From contig DASQZT010000297.1 in assembly GCA_035638575.1 (NCBI GenBank), positions 22,897 to 86,896 on the forward strand: a stretch of DNA of 64,000 nt, given 5' to 3'. The notes beneath the pieces were generated by a model. The model made no database searches and was not told where the DNA came from. It saw only the letters and a program-made list of their open reading frames with translations. Position numbers and translations under genes: made by a program. The DNA is from DASQZT01 sp035638575 (lineage in GTDB: Bacteria > Acidobacteriota > Terriglobia > Bryobacterales > Bryobacteraceae). Shown in pieces: positions 52,649 to 61,790 of the stretch (positions are counted from its first letter, which is position 1; every line of letters begins with the position of its first letter).

Positions 52649-53425
52649 TCAGAATTGAATGGCTTCCGAAGGACTGTGCTGGCCGGCGATGGCCAGCCGC
52701 GCGTTCAACCCGCGCTGCTCCAACGCCTGCATCGCGATCATCCGCACGATCTCGGGATGATTGTTCTGCTCGCTCAGGTGGCCGAGAATCAGGTGGGCCG
52801 TCGCGGAGCTGAGGTCCTCGATCAGGTAGTCGGACATGACCAGGTTCGACAGGTGGCCCACGCGGCTCATCACCCGCTGCTTCACCGACCACGGGTACGG
52901 GCCGACCTTGAGCATGTCGAGATCGTGATTGGCCTCGAGCAGCAGCGCGTCGGCGCGCCGCAGGTGGTACTTCACCGATTCGGGGATGTAGCCGAGGTCC
53001 GTCGCAATCCCGATGCGCAGCCCTTGCGCTTCGAAGCAGTAGCCCACCGGATCGACGGCATCGTGCGGAATGGAGAAGCTCTGGACCTCGATGTCGCCGA
53101 TCTGAAACGAAGCGCCGGCCTGAAACGGCTCCAGGCGCGGCTGGGTTTCGCCCCAATCGATGGCCGGGGCGGTGAGGCGCGTCATCCAGATCACCGCGCG
53201 GCAGTTCCGGTTGCGCGCCAGCACGGGAAGCCCGGCGACATGGTCGGAATGCTCGTGGGTGATGAGGATGGCGTCGATGTTGGCGAGGTCTTCGCCCCTG
53301 GCCGCCAGCCGTTTTCCCAGTTCCCGCATGCTCAGGCCGGCGTCCACCAATATGCGCGTATTTTCGGTGGCCAGCAGGGCGGCATTGCCCGAACTCCCGC
53401 TCGCCAGCACGCAGAACTTGACGAT
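52649..53425 (-). CDS. metallo-beta-lactamase-fold hydrolase, YycJ/WalJ-like, non-canonical start
   Basis: This protein of about 258 residues is of the YycJ/WalJ MBL family, implicated in nucleic-acid or cell-wall-linked functions. Metal ligands are HEHSDHV, His in SIPHDAV, ATDLGYI and HLSEQNNH. The family N-terminus KFCVLASGSSGN is intact, but the codon that should be its Met is GTC (53422-53420), preceded by ATC (53425-53423). GGGGGAGG stands 5 bases before the ATC. No ATG, GTG or TTG lies in frame for at least 25 codons upstream; the nearest GTG (53410-53408) would cut into the first beta strand. I list the ATC as the boundary. Confidence 0.8.
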   Translation of the reverse strand: MVKFCVLASGSSGNAALLATENTRILVDAGLSMRELGKRLAARGEDLANIDAILITHEHSDHVAGLPVLARNRNCRAVIWMTRLTAPAIDWGETQPRLEPFQAGASFQIGDIEVQSFSIPHDAVDPVGYCFEAQGLRIGIATDLGYIPESVKYHLRRADALLLEANHDLDMLKVGPYPWSVKQRVMSRVGHLSNLVMSDYLIEDLSSATAHLILGHLSEQNNHPEIVRMIAMQALEQRGLNARLAIAGQHSPSEAIQF

Positions 53426-53605
53426 GTGTGCCTCCCCCGACTCTCCCAGGATACACCCAACGGCGCCAAAACAGAATAAGCGCCGAATGTTGTGGCGTTG
53501 TGAACCGCCCGCCCACCGTGCGGTCCCTTTCACAGGCCCGCTCGGGCAAGCGCTTTTGTTTCGAATGAGGCGCAAAAGGCCCAAAAAATGCAACAATAGG
53601 ACCTG

Positions 53606-54097
53606 ATGAAGACTCTCTGCTGCCTGTTGTTGCTCGGCGCCGCGGGCCTTTTTGCGGCGCAGAACGGATCCGATGACCGCGACGCCCAGCTTCTCCTCCA
53701 GGAGGGCCAGGAGCGCCTGAAAGCGGGAAGCCCCGGAACCGCCAAGGTGACCTTCGAAACGCTGATTGCGGTCTATCCCGACAGCGGCCTGGTGGACCTG
53801 GCCAAGGACGGCATTCGCGCCGCCGAGGAGCAGGAAGAGCCGGCCCCCATCGTGAGGTCGATCCGGTTTCAGGGATTCAAGAAGGTGAAGGCCGAAGAGA
53901 TTACCCGCCGGCTTCAGGTCCGGGAGGCTCGCCTGGCCCTGGAAAGCCCCTGTGACGAACGCTGCATGGACGAGGCTCAAACCATCCTTTCGGAATTGCT
54001 GTCGGAAAAAGGTGCCCTCAAGGGGAGCGTGCGCGCCGAGACACGCGCGATTTCGCCGCGAAGCATCGAAATCACGTTCGCGGTGGTCAAGGAATAG
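53606..54097 (+). CDS. secreted small protein with POTRA-like C-terminal domain
   Basis: This 163-residue protein has a signal peptide (to FAAQ). A TPR-like helical pair follows (about 27-75: QLLLQEGQERLKAGSPGTAKVTFETLI). The C-terminal segment (about 82-160: IVRSIRFQGFKKVKAEEITRRLQ...IEITFAVVKE) has the beta-alpha-alpha-beta-beta look of a POTRA domain as in BamA. Two cysteines (PCDERC) may pair. It may help assemble outer-membrane proteins; that is inference. AGGACC precedes the ATG. The next gene starts 6 bases after its stop. Confidence 0.65.
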   Translation: MKTLCCLLLLGAAGLFAAQNGSDDRDAQLLLQEGQERLKAGSPGTAKVTFETLIAVYPDSGLVDLAKDGIRAAEEQEEPAPIVRSIRFQGFKKVKAEEITRRLQVREARLALESPCDERCMDEAQTILSELLSEKGALKGSVRAETRAISPRSIEITFAVVKE

Positions 54098-54103
54098 CGG
54101 ACC

Positions 54104-55132
54104 GTGAAAGCCGCCCGCATTCACCAGCACGGCGGCCCGGAGACGCTGGTCTACGAAGACGCGCCCGAGCCGAAGATCAAAGCGAACCAGGTGCTGGTGC
54201 GGGTGCGCGCCTGCGCATTGAATCACCTGGACCTGTTCGTGCGCGCGGGCATTCCGGGATTGAAGATCGCCATGCCCCACGTGTTGGGCAGCGACATCGC
54301 GGGCGAAATCGTGGAGGTGGGCGAGCTTTCGGAGCGCGTCAAGCCGGGATGGCGCGTGCTGCTCGCGCCGGGGCTCAGTTGCCGCCAGTGCGAGCAGTGC
54401 CTCGCGGGCCGCGACAATTTCTGCCGCCGCTACACGCTGTTCGGCTACGCGGTGGATGGCGGCAACGCCGAACTGCTGGCCGCGCCCGAGTACAGCGCAA
54501 TCCAGATCCCCGACGAACTGAGCTTCGAAGACGCCGCCGCCACGCCGCTCGTCTTTCTCACGGCCTGGCACATGCTGATGGACCGCGCGCGGCTTCAGCC
54601 GGGCGAAGACGTGCTGGTGCTGGCGGCCTCCAGCGGCGTAGGTATGGCGGCCATCCAGATCGCGCGGATGTTTCAGTGCCGCGTGATCGCCACGGCGGGC
54701 GGCGAAGAGAAACTGGCGAAGGCCCGGGAACTCGGTGCGGCGCACGCCATCGATCACTACCGCGAGGACATCTCCGCTGAAGTCAAAAAGATCACCGGCA
54801 AGCGCGGGGTGGACGTGGTGGTGGAGCACGTCGGCGTGGCGACGTGGCCGAAGAGCCTGGAGTCGCTGGCGCCGGGCGGGCGCCTCGTGACCTGCGGCGC
54901 CACCACGGGCTACGACGCGCGCATCGACCTGCGCTACCTGTTCAGCAAGCAGTGGAGCCTGCTGGGCTCGTTCATGGGCAGCATGGGCGAGCTGCACCAG
55001 GTGCTGAAGTTTGTCTTTCGCGGGCAGTTGAAGCCGCTGATCGACCGAGCGTATCCCCTGGCCGAGATCCGCGCGGCGCACGAACGGATGGAGAACAAAG
55101 AGCAGTTCGGGAAGATCGTGCTCAGGTTGTAA
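54104..55132 (+). CDS. medium-chain dehydrogenase/quinone oxidoreductase family protein
   Basis: This 342-residue protein starts at a GTG. It has the GroES-like N-terminal domain and a Rossmann domain (VLVLAASSGVGMAAIQIARMF). A structural-zinc loop is present as C-x2-C-x2-C-x7-C (CRQCEQCLAGRDNFC). The catalytic-zinc motif GHE is replaced by GSDIAG, so it is closer to NADPH:quinone or enone reductases than to alcohol dehydrogenases. The 3' end overlaps the convergent oligogalacturonate lyase gene by 11 bases. Confidence 0.88.
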   Translation: MKAARIHQHGGPETLVYEDAPEPKIKANQVLVRVRACALNHLDLFVRAGIPGLKIAMPHVLGSDIAGEIVEVGELSERVKPGWRVLLAPGLSCRQCEQCLAGRDNFCRRYTLFGYAVDGGNAELLAAPEYSAIQIPDELSFEDAAATPLVFLTAWHMLMDRARLQPGEDVLVLAASSGVGMAAIQIARMFQCRVIATAGGEEKLAKARELGAAHAIDHYREDISAEVKKITGKRGVDVVVEHVGVATWPKSLESLAPGGRLVTCGATTGYDARIDLRYLFSKQWSLLGSFMGSMGELHQVLKFVFRGQLKPLIDRAYPLAEIRAAHERMENKEQFGKIVLRL

Positions 55133-56150
55133 CCACATAAACCTGAGTCACTCCGGTGCGGTCGCTGGCGAAGGCGACCATGCTCTCGTCCGCCGACCAC
55201 GAAGGATGCGGATGCGTCCACTGCGGGCCGTAGACCGTGTCGCCGGCGTTTTCCATCCAGCTCAAAGTCCGGCTCGCCTCGGCGAAATCCTCGGCCAGCG
55301 CGTAGCAGGATTTGCGCCACTGCGTGCCCTGGTTGCTCGATTCGCTCAGGCAGAGCAGGCGGCGTGCGCCCGTCGCGGCGTCGATGATCTGCAGGCCTTC
55401 ATCGGGATGATTGGTGTCGCACAGAATGCGCTCGCCGCGCCGGTCGGGCGCGATGTGCCAGGCGTTGTACTCGGTGATGGTGCGGATTTCGCGCGTGGTC
55501 CAATCCATGCGGCACAGGGCGCGCGGCCAGACGGTGAAGACCAGGTCGCCGGTGTTGCCAAGAAACGTCTCGTGCACGATGAACATGTCGTTGCCGTGCT
55601 GGTAGAGGCATTCGAGACCCGACCCGTCGCGGCGGACGCGGTGCATCCGCGGCGCGGGGTCGCCCGAGAACTCGATCCACTCGGGCTCCAGCGGATGGAA
55701 TTGCGGATGGATCACGGTGCGGGGAAACGGAATCGCATGCCAGCCGGAGCCGTCCTGGCGGCCTACCACGAGGCCGCAGGCCGAGCCCTGCTTGAAGGCC
55801 GCGGTGAGCCACTCGCCGTCGCGCGCGATGGAAGGCTCGCCCAACTGCGCGCCGGGGATCTCGACGATCGAGCGCTCGGCCAGAGTGTCGCGGCGGATGG
55901 CCCAGAGCCCTCCGCCGCGCGTGACCACCAGCGTCTCGCCATCCGGATGCAGGGCCGCCGAGAAGGGATGGATGGGCGCGCCCGCGGTGAGCTGCCGCAT
56001 CTCACCCGATACGAGCGACACCTCGAACAACTGCGGCGAGCCGGTGCGGTAGGACGTGCAGAACAGCGAACGGCCGCCCGGGAAGAACGAGCTTTGCAGG
56101 AAATACGTAGGGTGGCTGATGGCTGGGCCACTGGTGACCTGCCGGATCAT
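55122..56150 (-). CDS. oligogalacturonate lyase-like protein (pectate lyase family 22)
   Basis: This 342-residue seven-bladed propeller resembles oligogalacturonide lyase (PL22/Ogl), which cleaves unsaturated digalacturonate from pectin. Features are FFPGGRSLFCTSYRTGSPQL near the N-terminus, IHPQFHPLEPEW, WHIAPDRRGERILCDTNHPDEG and PQWTHPHPSWSADESMVAFASD, which supply His and Gln candidates for the manganese site. There is no signal peptide, so it is cytoplasmic like Ogl. Its ATG overlaps the stop of the MetE-like gene (ATGA), placing it last in the arabinofuranosidase operon. Confidence 0.8.
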   Translation of the reverse strand: MIRQVTSGPAISHPTYFLQSSFFPGGRSLFCTSYRTGSPQLFEVSLVSGEMRQLTAGAPIHPFSAALHPDGETLVVTRGGGLWAIRRDTLAERSIVEIPGAQLGEPSIARDGEWLTAAFKQGSACGLVVGRQDGSGWHAIPFPRTVIHPQFHPLEPEWIEFSGDPAPRMHRVRRDGSGLECLYQHGNDMFIVHETFLGNTGDLVFTVWPRALCRMDWTTREIRTITEYNAWHIAPDRRGERILCDTNHPDEGLQIIDAATGARRLLCLSESSNQGTQWRKSCYALAEDFAEASRTLSWMENAGDTVYGPQWTHPHPSWSADESMVAFASDRTGVTQVYVVTT

Positions 56151-57160
56151 GCGAGGCCCAGGTACAGGTCGCGGCCCTTGGCCAGCGCGGCGATCTTGCG
56201 ATCCACCACGGAGCGCTTCAGCATCCAGAAGCCGCAATCCGGATGAATCCAGCCGATGCGCCCGGGGCCGAGCACGCGCTCCGCTTGTTCGAGGCCGCGC
56301 GCGATGTCTTCGGCAGTCTCGATGCGGTTGACCTTCACATCCACCACGCCGATGCCGAGGCGGATGCGCGGGTCGATGTCTTTCAGCGCCTCGAGGTCTT
56401 CCGCGGGACGGTGCGCCATCTCGAGCACCAGGTGATCGACGTGCAGCAGGTTGAGGAAGCCGGTGAGCGCGCGCCAGTCGCCGCGCTGGATGGTCTGCCC
56501 GCCGTAATTGCCGAAACACAGATGCACGGCGCAACAGCCGGCAAAGGCGTCGAGGACACGATTGATGGCTGCCGCGGCCAGCGGGCCGTCCGGCGGATTG
56601 CCGGGGATGTTGGCCTCGTCGATTTGCAGGCAATCGCAGGGGAGGCCGGCCACCTGGCAGGCCAGCACGTCCGCAACCCCCATCAGCAGATCTTCGAAGG
56701 CGCCGTAGTGATTGTCGAGCAGCGTGCGGGCCAGCATGTACGGGCTGGTCACGGTGAACTTGAACGGGCCGCCCGAGACGCCGGCCGCGAGTTCGCAATC
56801 CGCGAGCAGGTCAAGCGAGCCTTCGCCGAGGGCCGATTCCACCACGCCCGCGGCCTTGCGGCGGAAGCGCATGGTGTTCTTGCGCGCGAAGGCCTCGTGA
56901 TCGCCGCGGCCGATCGCGCTGCGGATGCCCGCCATGGGGCGGACGAAGTACTCGATCATCCCGTTGGTATCGGGATGACTGACGTCGAAGCGGTACAGCT
57001 CGCCATCGGTGGGCAGATCGATGCGGAGCTGGCGCTGGGTATCGAAGACCACGCGGGTGGCATCCAGGCGGGCCTGCTCGCTCGGCAGCGCGGCCAGCCA
57101 ATCGGGAATCGGATAGGAGCCGACGGTGGTGGTGAGGATCGCGGCCACTTCCCGGCTCAC
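56147..57160 (-). CDS. MetE C-terminal-domain-like zinc methyltransferase
   Basis: This 337-residue TIM barrel corresponds to the catalytic half of cobalamin-independent methionine synthase. The zinc ligands are all visible: His213 and Cys215 in HLC, Glu247 in LVLEMAH and Cys309 in IHPDCGFWML. TTVGSYP at the N-terminus and DLPTDGEL are typical. It lacks the N-terminal MetE duplicate, so the methyl donor is probably not the usual polyglutamyl folate, or a partner is needed. GTG start overlaps the upstream stop (GTGA). Its place in a pectin-degradation operon is unexpected. Confidence 0.85.
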   Translation of the reverse strand: MSREVAAILTTTVGSYPIPDWLAALPSEQARLDATRVVFDTQRQLRIDLPTDGELYRFDVSHPDTNGMIEYFVRPMAGIRSAIGRGDHEAFARKNTMRFRRKAAGVVESALGEGSLDLLADCELAAGVSGGPFKFTVTSPYMLARTLLDNHYGAFEDLLMGVADVLACQVAGLPCDCLQIDEANIPGNPPDGPLAAAAINRVLDAFAGCCAVHLCFGNYGGQTIQRGDWRALTGFLNLLHVDHLVLEMAHRPAEDLEALKDIDPRIRLGIGVVDVKVNRIETAEDIARGLEQAERVLGPGRIGWIHPDCGFWMLKRSVVDRKIAALAKGRDLYLGLA

Positions 57161-59370
57161 GTGACCTGCCAGTAGACCGAATAGCGCTTGCCGAAGATGC
57201 TGTTGATGGGCGCGAGCGCCACGTCCTTCTGCTGCCCGGTCGTGTGGAAGGCGAGCGGCTTGTCGCCGGGCTTGATCCACTTCGATGGATCCGCGTTGGT
57301 GGCGCGGAAGCCCGGAATCTCGATCTGCGGCACGGGCGGCGGCGCATCGGGAGGACGATTGACGTTGGCGTTGGGGCGGAAGAGGCGCGGCGCGTTCGGG
57401 CCGATAATGTTCCTCTCGCTCAATCCGTCGCTTCCGAGGTCGCCGGCCAGCACGACGGGGCCGTAGAGGAACGCCTGCGTTTTCCCATCGTCTGGCATCG
57501 CCTCGACGGTGAGCCGCATGGGCAGTTCCATTTCGATGTGGTCGCCCTTCCGCCACGTCCGGTTCACCACCAGGTAGCTGCCGGGAGCGGCCGATGCGTC
57601 GAGCGGCTTGCCGTTCAGCTTCACCGTGGGGGCCGATTCGAGCCAGGACGGAACGCGGAGCCGCATGGACATCTGAACGGGCTTGTCCGAGGTGACCGTC
57701 AGCCTGGTGCCCTGCTGCTCGGGGAATTTCGTCTCCTGCCGCAGCTTGAGACCCTTCTCGGTCCAATCCAGCTCGGACGGAACGAACAGGTTGACATACA
57801 GGCCCTGATCGTCGTGCCAGTAGATGCTGTCGTTGAGCTTGGAATACTCTTCCACGCCCGTGCCGGTGCAGCACCAGAAGGACTGGTCCTCGGTGTTGAA
57901 CGTCTTCCACGCGCCGGGAGTGAGCGAGAGGTAATACTGCGTGTAGCCCTTGTCGGGCAGGATGGTGCCGATGCGGTGGTTGATGAGCGAGCGCTCGTAG
58001 TAGTCGAAATAGCGCGGGTCGGCGGTCCAGGCGTAAATATGGCGGGTGAGCTTCAGCATGTTGTAGGCGCAGCAGCACTCGGCGGTGGCGACGCTCATCT
58101 TCAGCTCGGCGGCGAGCTGTCGCGGCTGCGCCTGCCAGCTTTCGCCATTGCTGGTTCCCATGGTGACGTAGCTTCGCGCGGCGACCACTTCCGACCAGAA
58201 GTAATCGGCAACGTCGTGGAAACGGAGGTCGCCCGAGATCTCATAGCGGCGGGCTGCGGCGATCACCTGCGGGACGTGCGTGTTGACGTGGAGGCCGCGC
58301 AGCTCGTCGCGGCGCGAGGCCAGGGGGTTGAAGAAGCGCTTCTTGCTGAAACGGTCGCCGGCCTTGGCCCAGCGGTCATTTCCGGTAGCCGCGGCGAGGT
58401 TGTACAGGACCTCGCCCATGCCGCCGTATTCCGTGTTGAGGATGTCCTGCATGTGCTCTTCGGACTTGGAGGCGGTCCACTCGTCGGCCCAGTTGGACAT
58501 TCCCTCGAGCACCTGCAATGCCTGCTTATTCCCGGCGATGTTGTACATGTCGAACATGCCGGCCATGATCTTGTGGATGGTGTAGAAGGGCGCCCAGACG
58601 GGACGGCGGGCGTCGAGGCGATCGAACCACTCGGTGGGAAAAGCGCCGAGGTAGCCGCCGGCTCCCAGCTTCTGCTGGCACTTGGCGAGATCGTCCACCA
58701 TCTGGTCGGCCTTGGCCTTGGCATCCTTATCGCCGGCCGAGGCGAACAACTGGGCGCTGGCGGAGAGGAAGTGTCCGGTGAAATGTCCGCGCAGTTCGCC
58801 TTCGGTATTGGTGTGGGGCGCGGCCGGGTCCTTGTAGATCTCCCACCCGCCGAAGGGCTGGGCGGAAGAGGGCAGGCCTGCAGTCAGGCGGAAGTTGTGG
58901 ACCAGGCGGTCGCCGGCGAGGCGCGACATGTAGCCGCGGTTCCACTCGGCGGCGTCGGCGTAGATGCCGGGCAGCAGCTTCACCTGGGTCATCTTGAAGG
59001 GCTGCGCTCTGGCCGGCACGTCCTTGCGAGTGAATTCGATGGGAGCCTGGAACGGCGGTACTTCGGGAGGCGGCCCGCGGCGCTGCGGCGGCGGAATCGG
59101 GGGCTGCGGAGTCTGAATCGACGGATTCAGCTGCGGCGGAGCCTGCTGCGCCAATAGCGCGGGGGCTACTGCGGCTGCGGTGACTATGCGGGCCAGCCTG
59201 CGTCGGCTGATGCGTCCGCTCCCTGAGAAGCCGGGAGAGAATTTGGCCACAGATGAACACGGATCAACACGGATAGAAGACAAGGGAGTTATCGGCGTTA
59301 ATCCGTGTTCATCGGCGGCTTTCTTTGATTTTTTCACGCCTTCTGGTCGCGGCTTGGAATCGATGCTCAT
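57157..59370 (-). CDS. DUF1680 glycoside hydrolase (GH127/GH146-like), N-terminus disrupted by a repeat
   Basis: This protein is 737 residues from the ATG at 59370, with GGAGGG 5 bases upstream and ATGA overlap with the preceding gene. It is a probable L-arabinofuranosidase. The catalytic core has TAECCCAYNML and SFWCCTGTGVEEYSK, the cysteine-rich motifs of the Zn-cysteine GH127/GH146 enzymes. The twin-arginine signal (RISRRRLARIVTAAAVAPALL) starts only at about residue 53. A segment of about 30 residues before it is encoded by a hairpin repeat (59245-59335) and looks inserted, so export may be impaired. Confidence 0.82.
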   Translation of the reverse strand: MSIDSKPRPEGVKKSKKAADEHGLTPITPLSSIRVDPCSSVAKFSPGFSGSGRISRRRLARIVTAAAVAPALLAQQAPPQLNPSIQTPQPPIPPPQRRGPPPEVPPFQAPIEFTRKDVPARAQPFKMTQVKLLPGIYADAAEWNRGYMSRLAGDRLVHNFRLTAGLPSSAQPFGGWEIYKDPAAPHTNTEGELRGHFTGHFLSASAQLFASAGDKDAKAKADQMVDDLAKCQQKLGAGGYLGAFPTEWFDRLDARRPVWAPFYTIHKIMAGMFDMYNIAGNKQALQVLEGMSNWADEWTASKSEEHMQDILNTEYGGMGEVLYNLAAATGNDRWAKAGDRFSKKRFFNPLASRRDELRGLHVNTHVPQVIAAARRYEISGDLRFHDVADYFWSEVVAARSYVTMGTSNGESWQAQPRQLAAELKMSVATAECCCAYNMLKLTRHIYAWTADPRYFDYYERSLINHRIGTILPDKGYTQYYLSLTPGAWKTFNTEDQSFWCCTGTGVEEYSKLNDSIYWHDDQGLYVNLFVPSELDWTEKGLKLRQETKFPEQQGTRLTVTSDKPVQMSMRLRVPSWLESAPTVKLNGKPLDASAAPGSYLVVNRTWRKGDHIEMELPMRLTVEAMPDDGKTQAFLYGPVVLAGDLGSDGLSERNIIGPNAPRLFRPNANVNRPPDAPPPVPQIEIPGFRATNADPSKWIKPGDKPLAFHTTGQQKDVALAPINSIFGKRYSVYWQVT
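59245..59335. repeat. hairpin-forming dispersed repeat inserted in frame in a hydrolase gene
   Basis: GATGAACACGGAT (59252-59264) and ATCCGTGTTCATC (59301-59313) form a perfect 13-bp inverted repeat with a 36-base spacer. The flanking GGCCACA and CGGCGGCT sequences belong to a repeat type I recognise as widespread in bacterial genomes. Its minus-strand translation is DEHGLTPITPL followed by SSIRVDPCSSVAKF. Confidence 0.8.
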
Positions 59371-61790
59371 TTGACCCTCCACTTCTGAAAGCCTACCGAA
59401 AAATTCTGCTGCATGGTGACCTCCACGCGAAGCGCGGCGGTGGTCACGGATTTGAATGTCACCTTGTTGAAGCGGTCCTTCTCGACGCCGAACGCGTCCG
59501 CGGTTTCGACCGGTTTCCAATCGTCGCCATCCTTATAAAGGAGACGCCACGAGGCCGGAACGCGAACTGCGCCGCGGCCGGTATCGTCGAACCAGTACAG
59601 CTCGCATTCGGAAACCGATGCCGGTTTTGCGAAATCGTACTGCACCCACTCGGTGGTCCCCAGGGTGGGCCAGAAATCGAAGTACGAGCTGCCGTCGTTC
59701 GACGCGGACGGGATTTCGCCATCGTGGATGGCGTCGGCGCTGCCGCCGTGAGCGCGCCGCGAGGTCGAGACCTTGGCAGTCGTCGCAACGGTGGGGAACG
59801 CCGCGGGCCTCGCGCTGGCCTCGCTGTTCGGAATCCACACCATCATCTGGCCGGCGGACCGGTTGGCCCAGGCGTAGTAAGGGATGGCGGTGAAATCCTG
59901 CTCGGCCCGGGTGACCTTGCCCTGCGCGTCGTAGGCCAGCGCGACGGCCCTGCTCTTGACGACGGTGACACCCTTGAGCAGGCCGGGCCGGAACTCCGCG
60001 GTGAGCCGCGCCGAATCGGGCAGCATCAGGTTGCGCACTTTACCGCCGGGATTGTCCACCCACTCGGCCGCGTAGACGATGGGGCCGCGCTGAAGCGCCA
60101 CGCGTCCGCGATCGGCTGTCACCTGGTCGTTGGCCAGCACGCGGCGGACGGGCATCGGAAGCGTCAGCTCGATGGTCTCGCCGGCCTTCCATGTGCGAGT
60201 CAGGCTCACGTAGCCTTTGTCGGTCTTCACCGGCACGGGCTTCCCGTTGACCTTGAGAACGGCGGCGTCGGTGTTCTTATCGGCAAAGCGGTAGAGATCG
60301 CCGGCCACGGGTTCGTTGCGCGCCCATCCGGGAATCCGCACGTTGATGGTGAGCGGCGCGGGCTGATCGGGAGTCACGGTCATCTTCACCGCGCCGTCCC
60401 ACGGGTAGCGCGTAGCCTGCACGACTTTGACGGTGCGGCCGTTGTCGAGCTTGATCTCGGCGGAACCGGCCATGTAGAGGTTCACCCACAGGGCGTCGCC
60501 GCGCTGCGCGTAGACGTATCCCGGGACGGAGGCCATGAAGCGGGTGATGTTGCCGGGGCAGCAGGCCACGCCGAACCACGGATCGCGATGATGCTGGCCA
60601 TTCGATTCGAGCGGGTTGGGATAGAAGAACGTGGTGCCATCGAGCGAGACGCCGGAGATCAGGCCGTTGTACAGCGTGCGCTCCATGACGTCGATGTACT
60701 TGCCGTCGGCGTGCAGCAGGAAGAGGCGGTGGTTCCAGTAATCGTTGCCCACGGCCGCGCAGGTTTCGTTGTAGGCGGTCATGTTGGGCAGCTCGTAATT
60801 GCGGCCGAAGGCCTCCCCCGCGGCGGTGGCGCCGATGCCGCCGGTGATGTAGAGCTTCTTGCCCGCGACGTTCTCCCAGATCCTGTCGAGCGCGTTGACG
60901 TAGGCCATGTCGCCGGTGAGCGCGGCGACGTCGGCCATCCCGGAGTACATGTAGGTGGCGCGAACCGCGTGGCCCACCGCCTCGGTCTGGTCCACGACCT
61001 TCAGGTGCGACTGCGTGTACGGCGCGCCGGCTCCCTGCTCGGGACCGGGCCCGCGCGCGTCGAGCATGAACTTCGCCAGGTTGAGGAAGCGCTGGTCGCC
61101 GGTGACGCGATAGAGCTTGACGAGCCCCATCTCCACGATCTGGTGGCCGGGCCAGATGGCCTGTTTGCCGGGACCGAAAGTGCGGTCGAGGAGGTCGGCG
61201 GTGCGGAGCGCGATATCGAGCAGCGTGCGCTTGCCGGTGGCCTGGTAGTGCGCGGCGGCGGCTTCGTAGAGGTGGCCGAGGTCGTATAGCTCGTGGCTCA
61301 GGACCCGTTCGAGAACCCAGCGCTCCTTGCCGGCCCATTGGTGCGGATTGAGTGGGTCGATGGTGCGGGCGGTGTAGAGGTAGCCGTCGGGCTCCTGGGC
61401 GGCCGCGATTTTGGCGATGAGGCCGTCCACATAGGCGTCGAGCTGGGGATCGGGCGTGACGCTCAGGGTGTAGGATGCGCCTTCGATCACCTTGTAGACG
61501 TCGGTGTCGTCGAAGGGATACCCGGGCGGCTTGTGGTTGTCGAAGGGCTCGCCGCGGAGTGCCTTGGCGGCGCGGAGGAAGTTGTCGAGGCGGCCGGTCT
61601 CCTCGTCCTTCTTAAAAGCGAAAGGAATGGTGACCGAGCGATTGATCTCGATGCGGGGCGCCCAGAACGCGTCGTTGACGTGGACGGCGGTGAAGGGGAC
61701 GGGCTTCACCGGGTAATCGCGCGGTTGGGCCCGGGAGGTCTGGCCGAGGCCGCACAGACAAACGGCGGCCAGGACTGCAATCGCTTTCAT
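59367..61790 (-). CDS. secreted DUF1680 beta-L-arabinofuranosidase (GH127-like) with C-terminal beta domain
   Basis: This protein is 807 residues from the ATG at 61790, with GGAGAG 3-4 bases upstream and a signal peptide (to RAQ, about residue 22). The (alpha/alpha)6 catalytic domain (about 30-440) has Glu342 and Cys344 in YNETCAAVG and Cys410-Cys411 in GVACCPGNITRF. These match the Zn-binding Glu/Cys set and nucleophilic cysteine described for HypBA1. Two beta-sandwich regions follow, and the last 110 residues resemble a discoidin-type carbohydrate-binding module. It is first in the operon. TACAAT lies 10 bases upstream of the start. Confidence 0.88.
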   Translation of the reverse strand: MKAIAVLAAVCLCGLGQTSRAQPRDYPVKPVPFTAVHVNDAFWAPRIEINRSVTIPFAFKKDEETGRLDNFLRAAKALRGEPFDNHKPPGYPFDDTDVYKVIEGASYTLSVTPDPQLDAYVDGLIAKIAAAQEPDGYLYTARTIDPLNPHQWAGKERWVLERVLSHELYDLGHLYEAAAAHYQATGKRTLLDIALRTADLLDRTFGPGKQAIWPGHQIVEMGLVKLYRVTGDQRFLNLAKFMLDARGPGPEQGAGAPYTQSHLKVVDQTEAVGHAVRATYMYSGMADVAALTGDMAYVNALDRIWENVAGKKLYITGGIGATAAGEAFGRNYELPNMTAYNETCAAVGNDYWNHRLFLLHADGKYIDVMERTLYNGLISGVSLDGTTFFYPNPLESNGQHHRDPWFGVACCPGNITRFMASVPGYVYAQRGDALWVNLYMAGSAEIKLDNGRTVKVVQATRYPWDGAVKMTVTPDQPAPLTINVRIPGWARNEPVAGDLYRFADKNTDAAVLKVNGKPVPVKTDKGYVSLTRTWKAGETIELTLPMPVRRVLANDQVTADRGRVALQRGPIVYAAEWVDNPGGKVRNLMLPDSARLTAEFRPGLLKGVTVVKSRAVALAYDAQGKVTRAEQDFTAIPYYAWANRSAGQMMVWIPNSEASARPAAFPTVATTAKVSTSRRAHGGSADAIHDGEIPSASNDGSSYFDFWPTLGTTEWVQYDFAKPASVSECELYWFDDTGRGAVRVPASWRLLYKDGDDWKPVETADAFGVEKDRFNKVTFKSVTTAALRVEVTMQQNFSVGFQKWRVK

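Noticed and set aside
53426..55138. Long 5' extension of the MBL-fold frame to 55138
   Set aside because: The extension lies antisense to the quinone oxidoreductase and POTRA-like genes and contains no family sequence.
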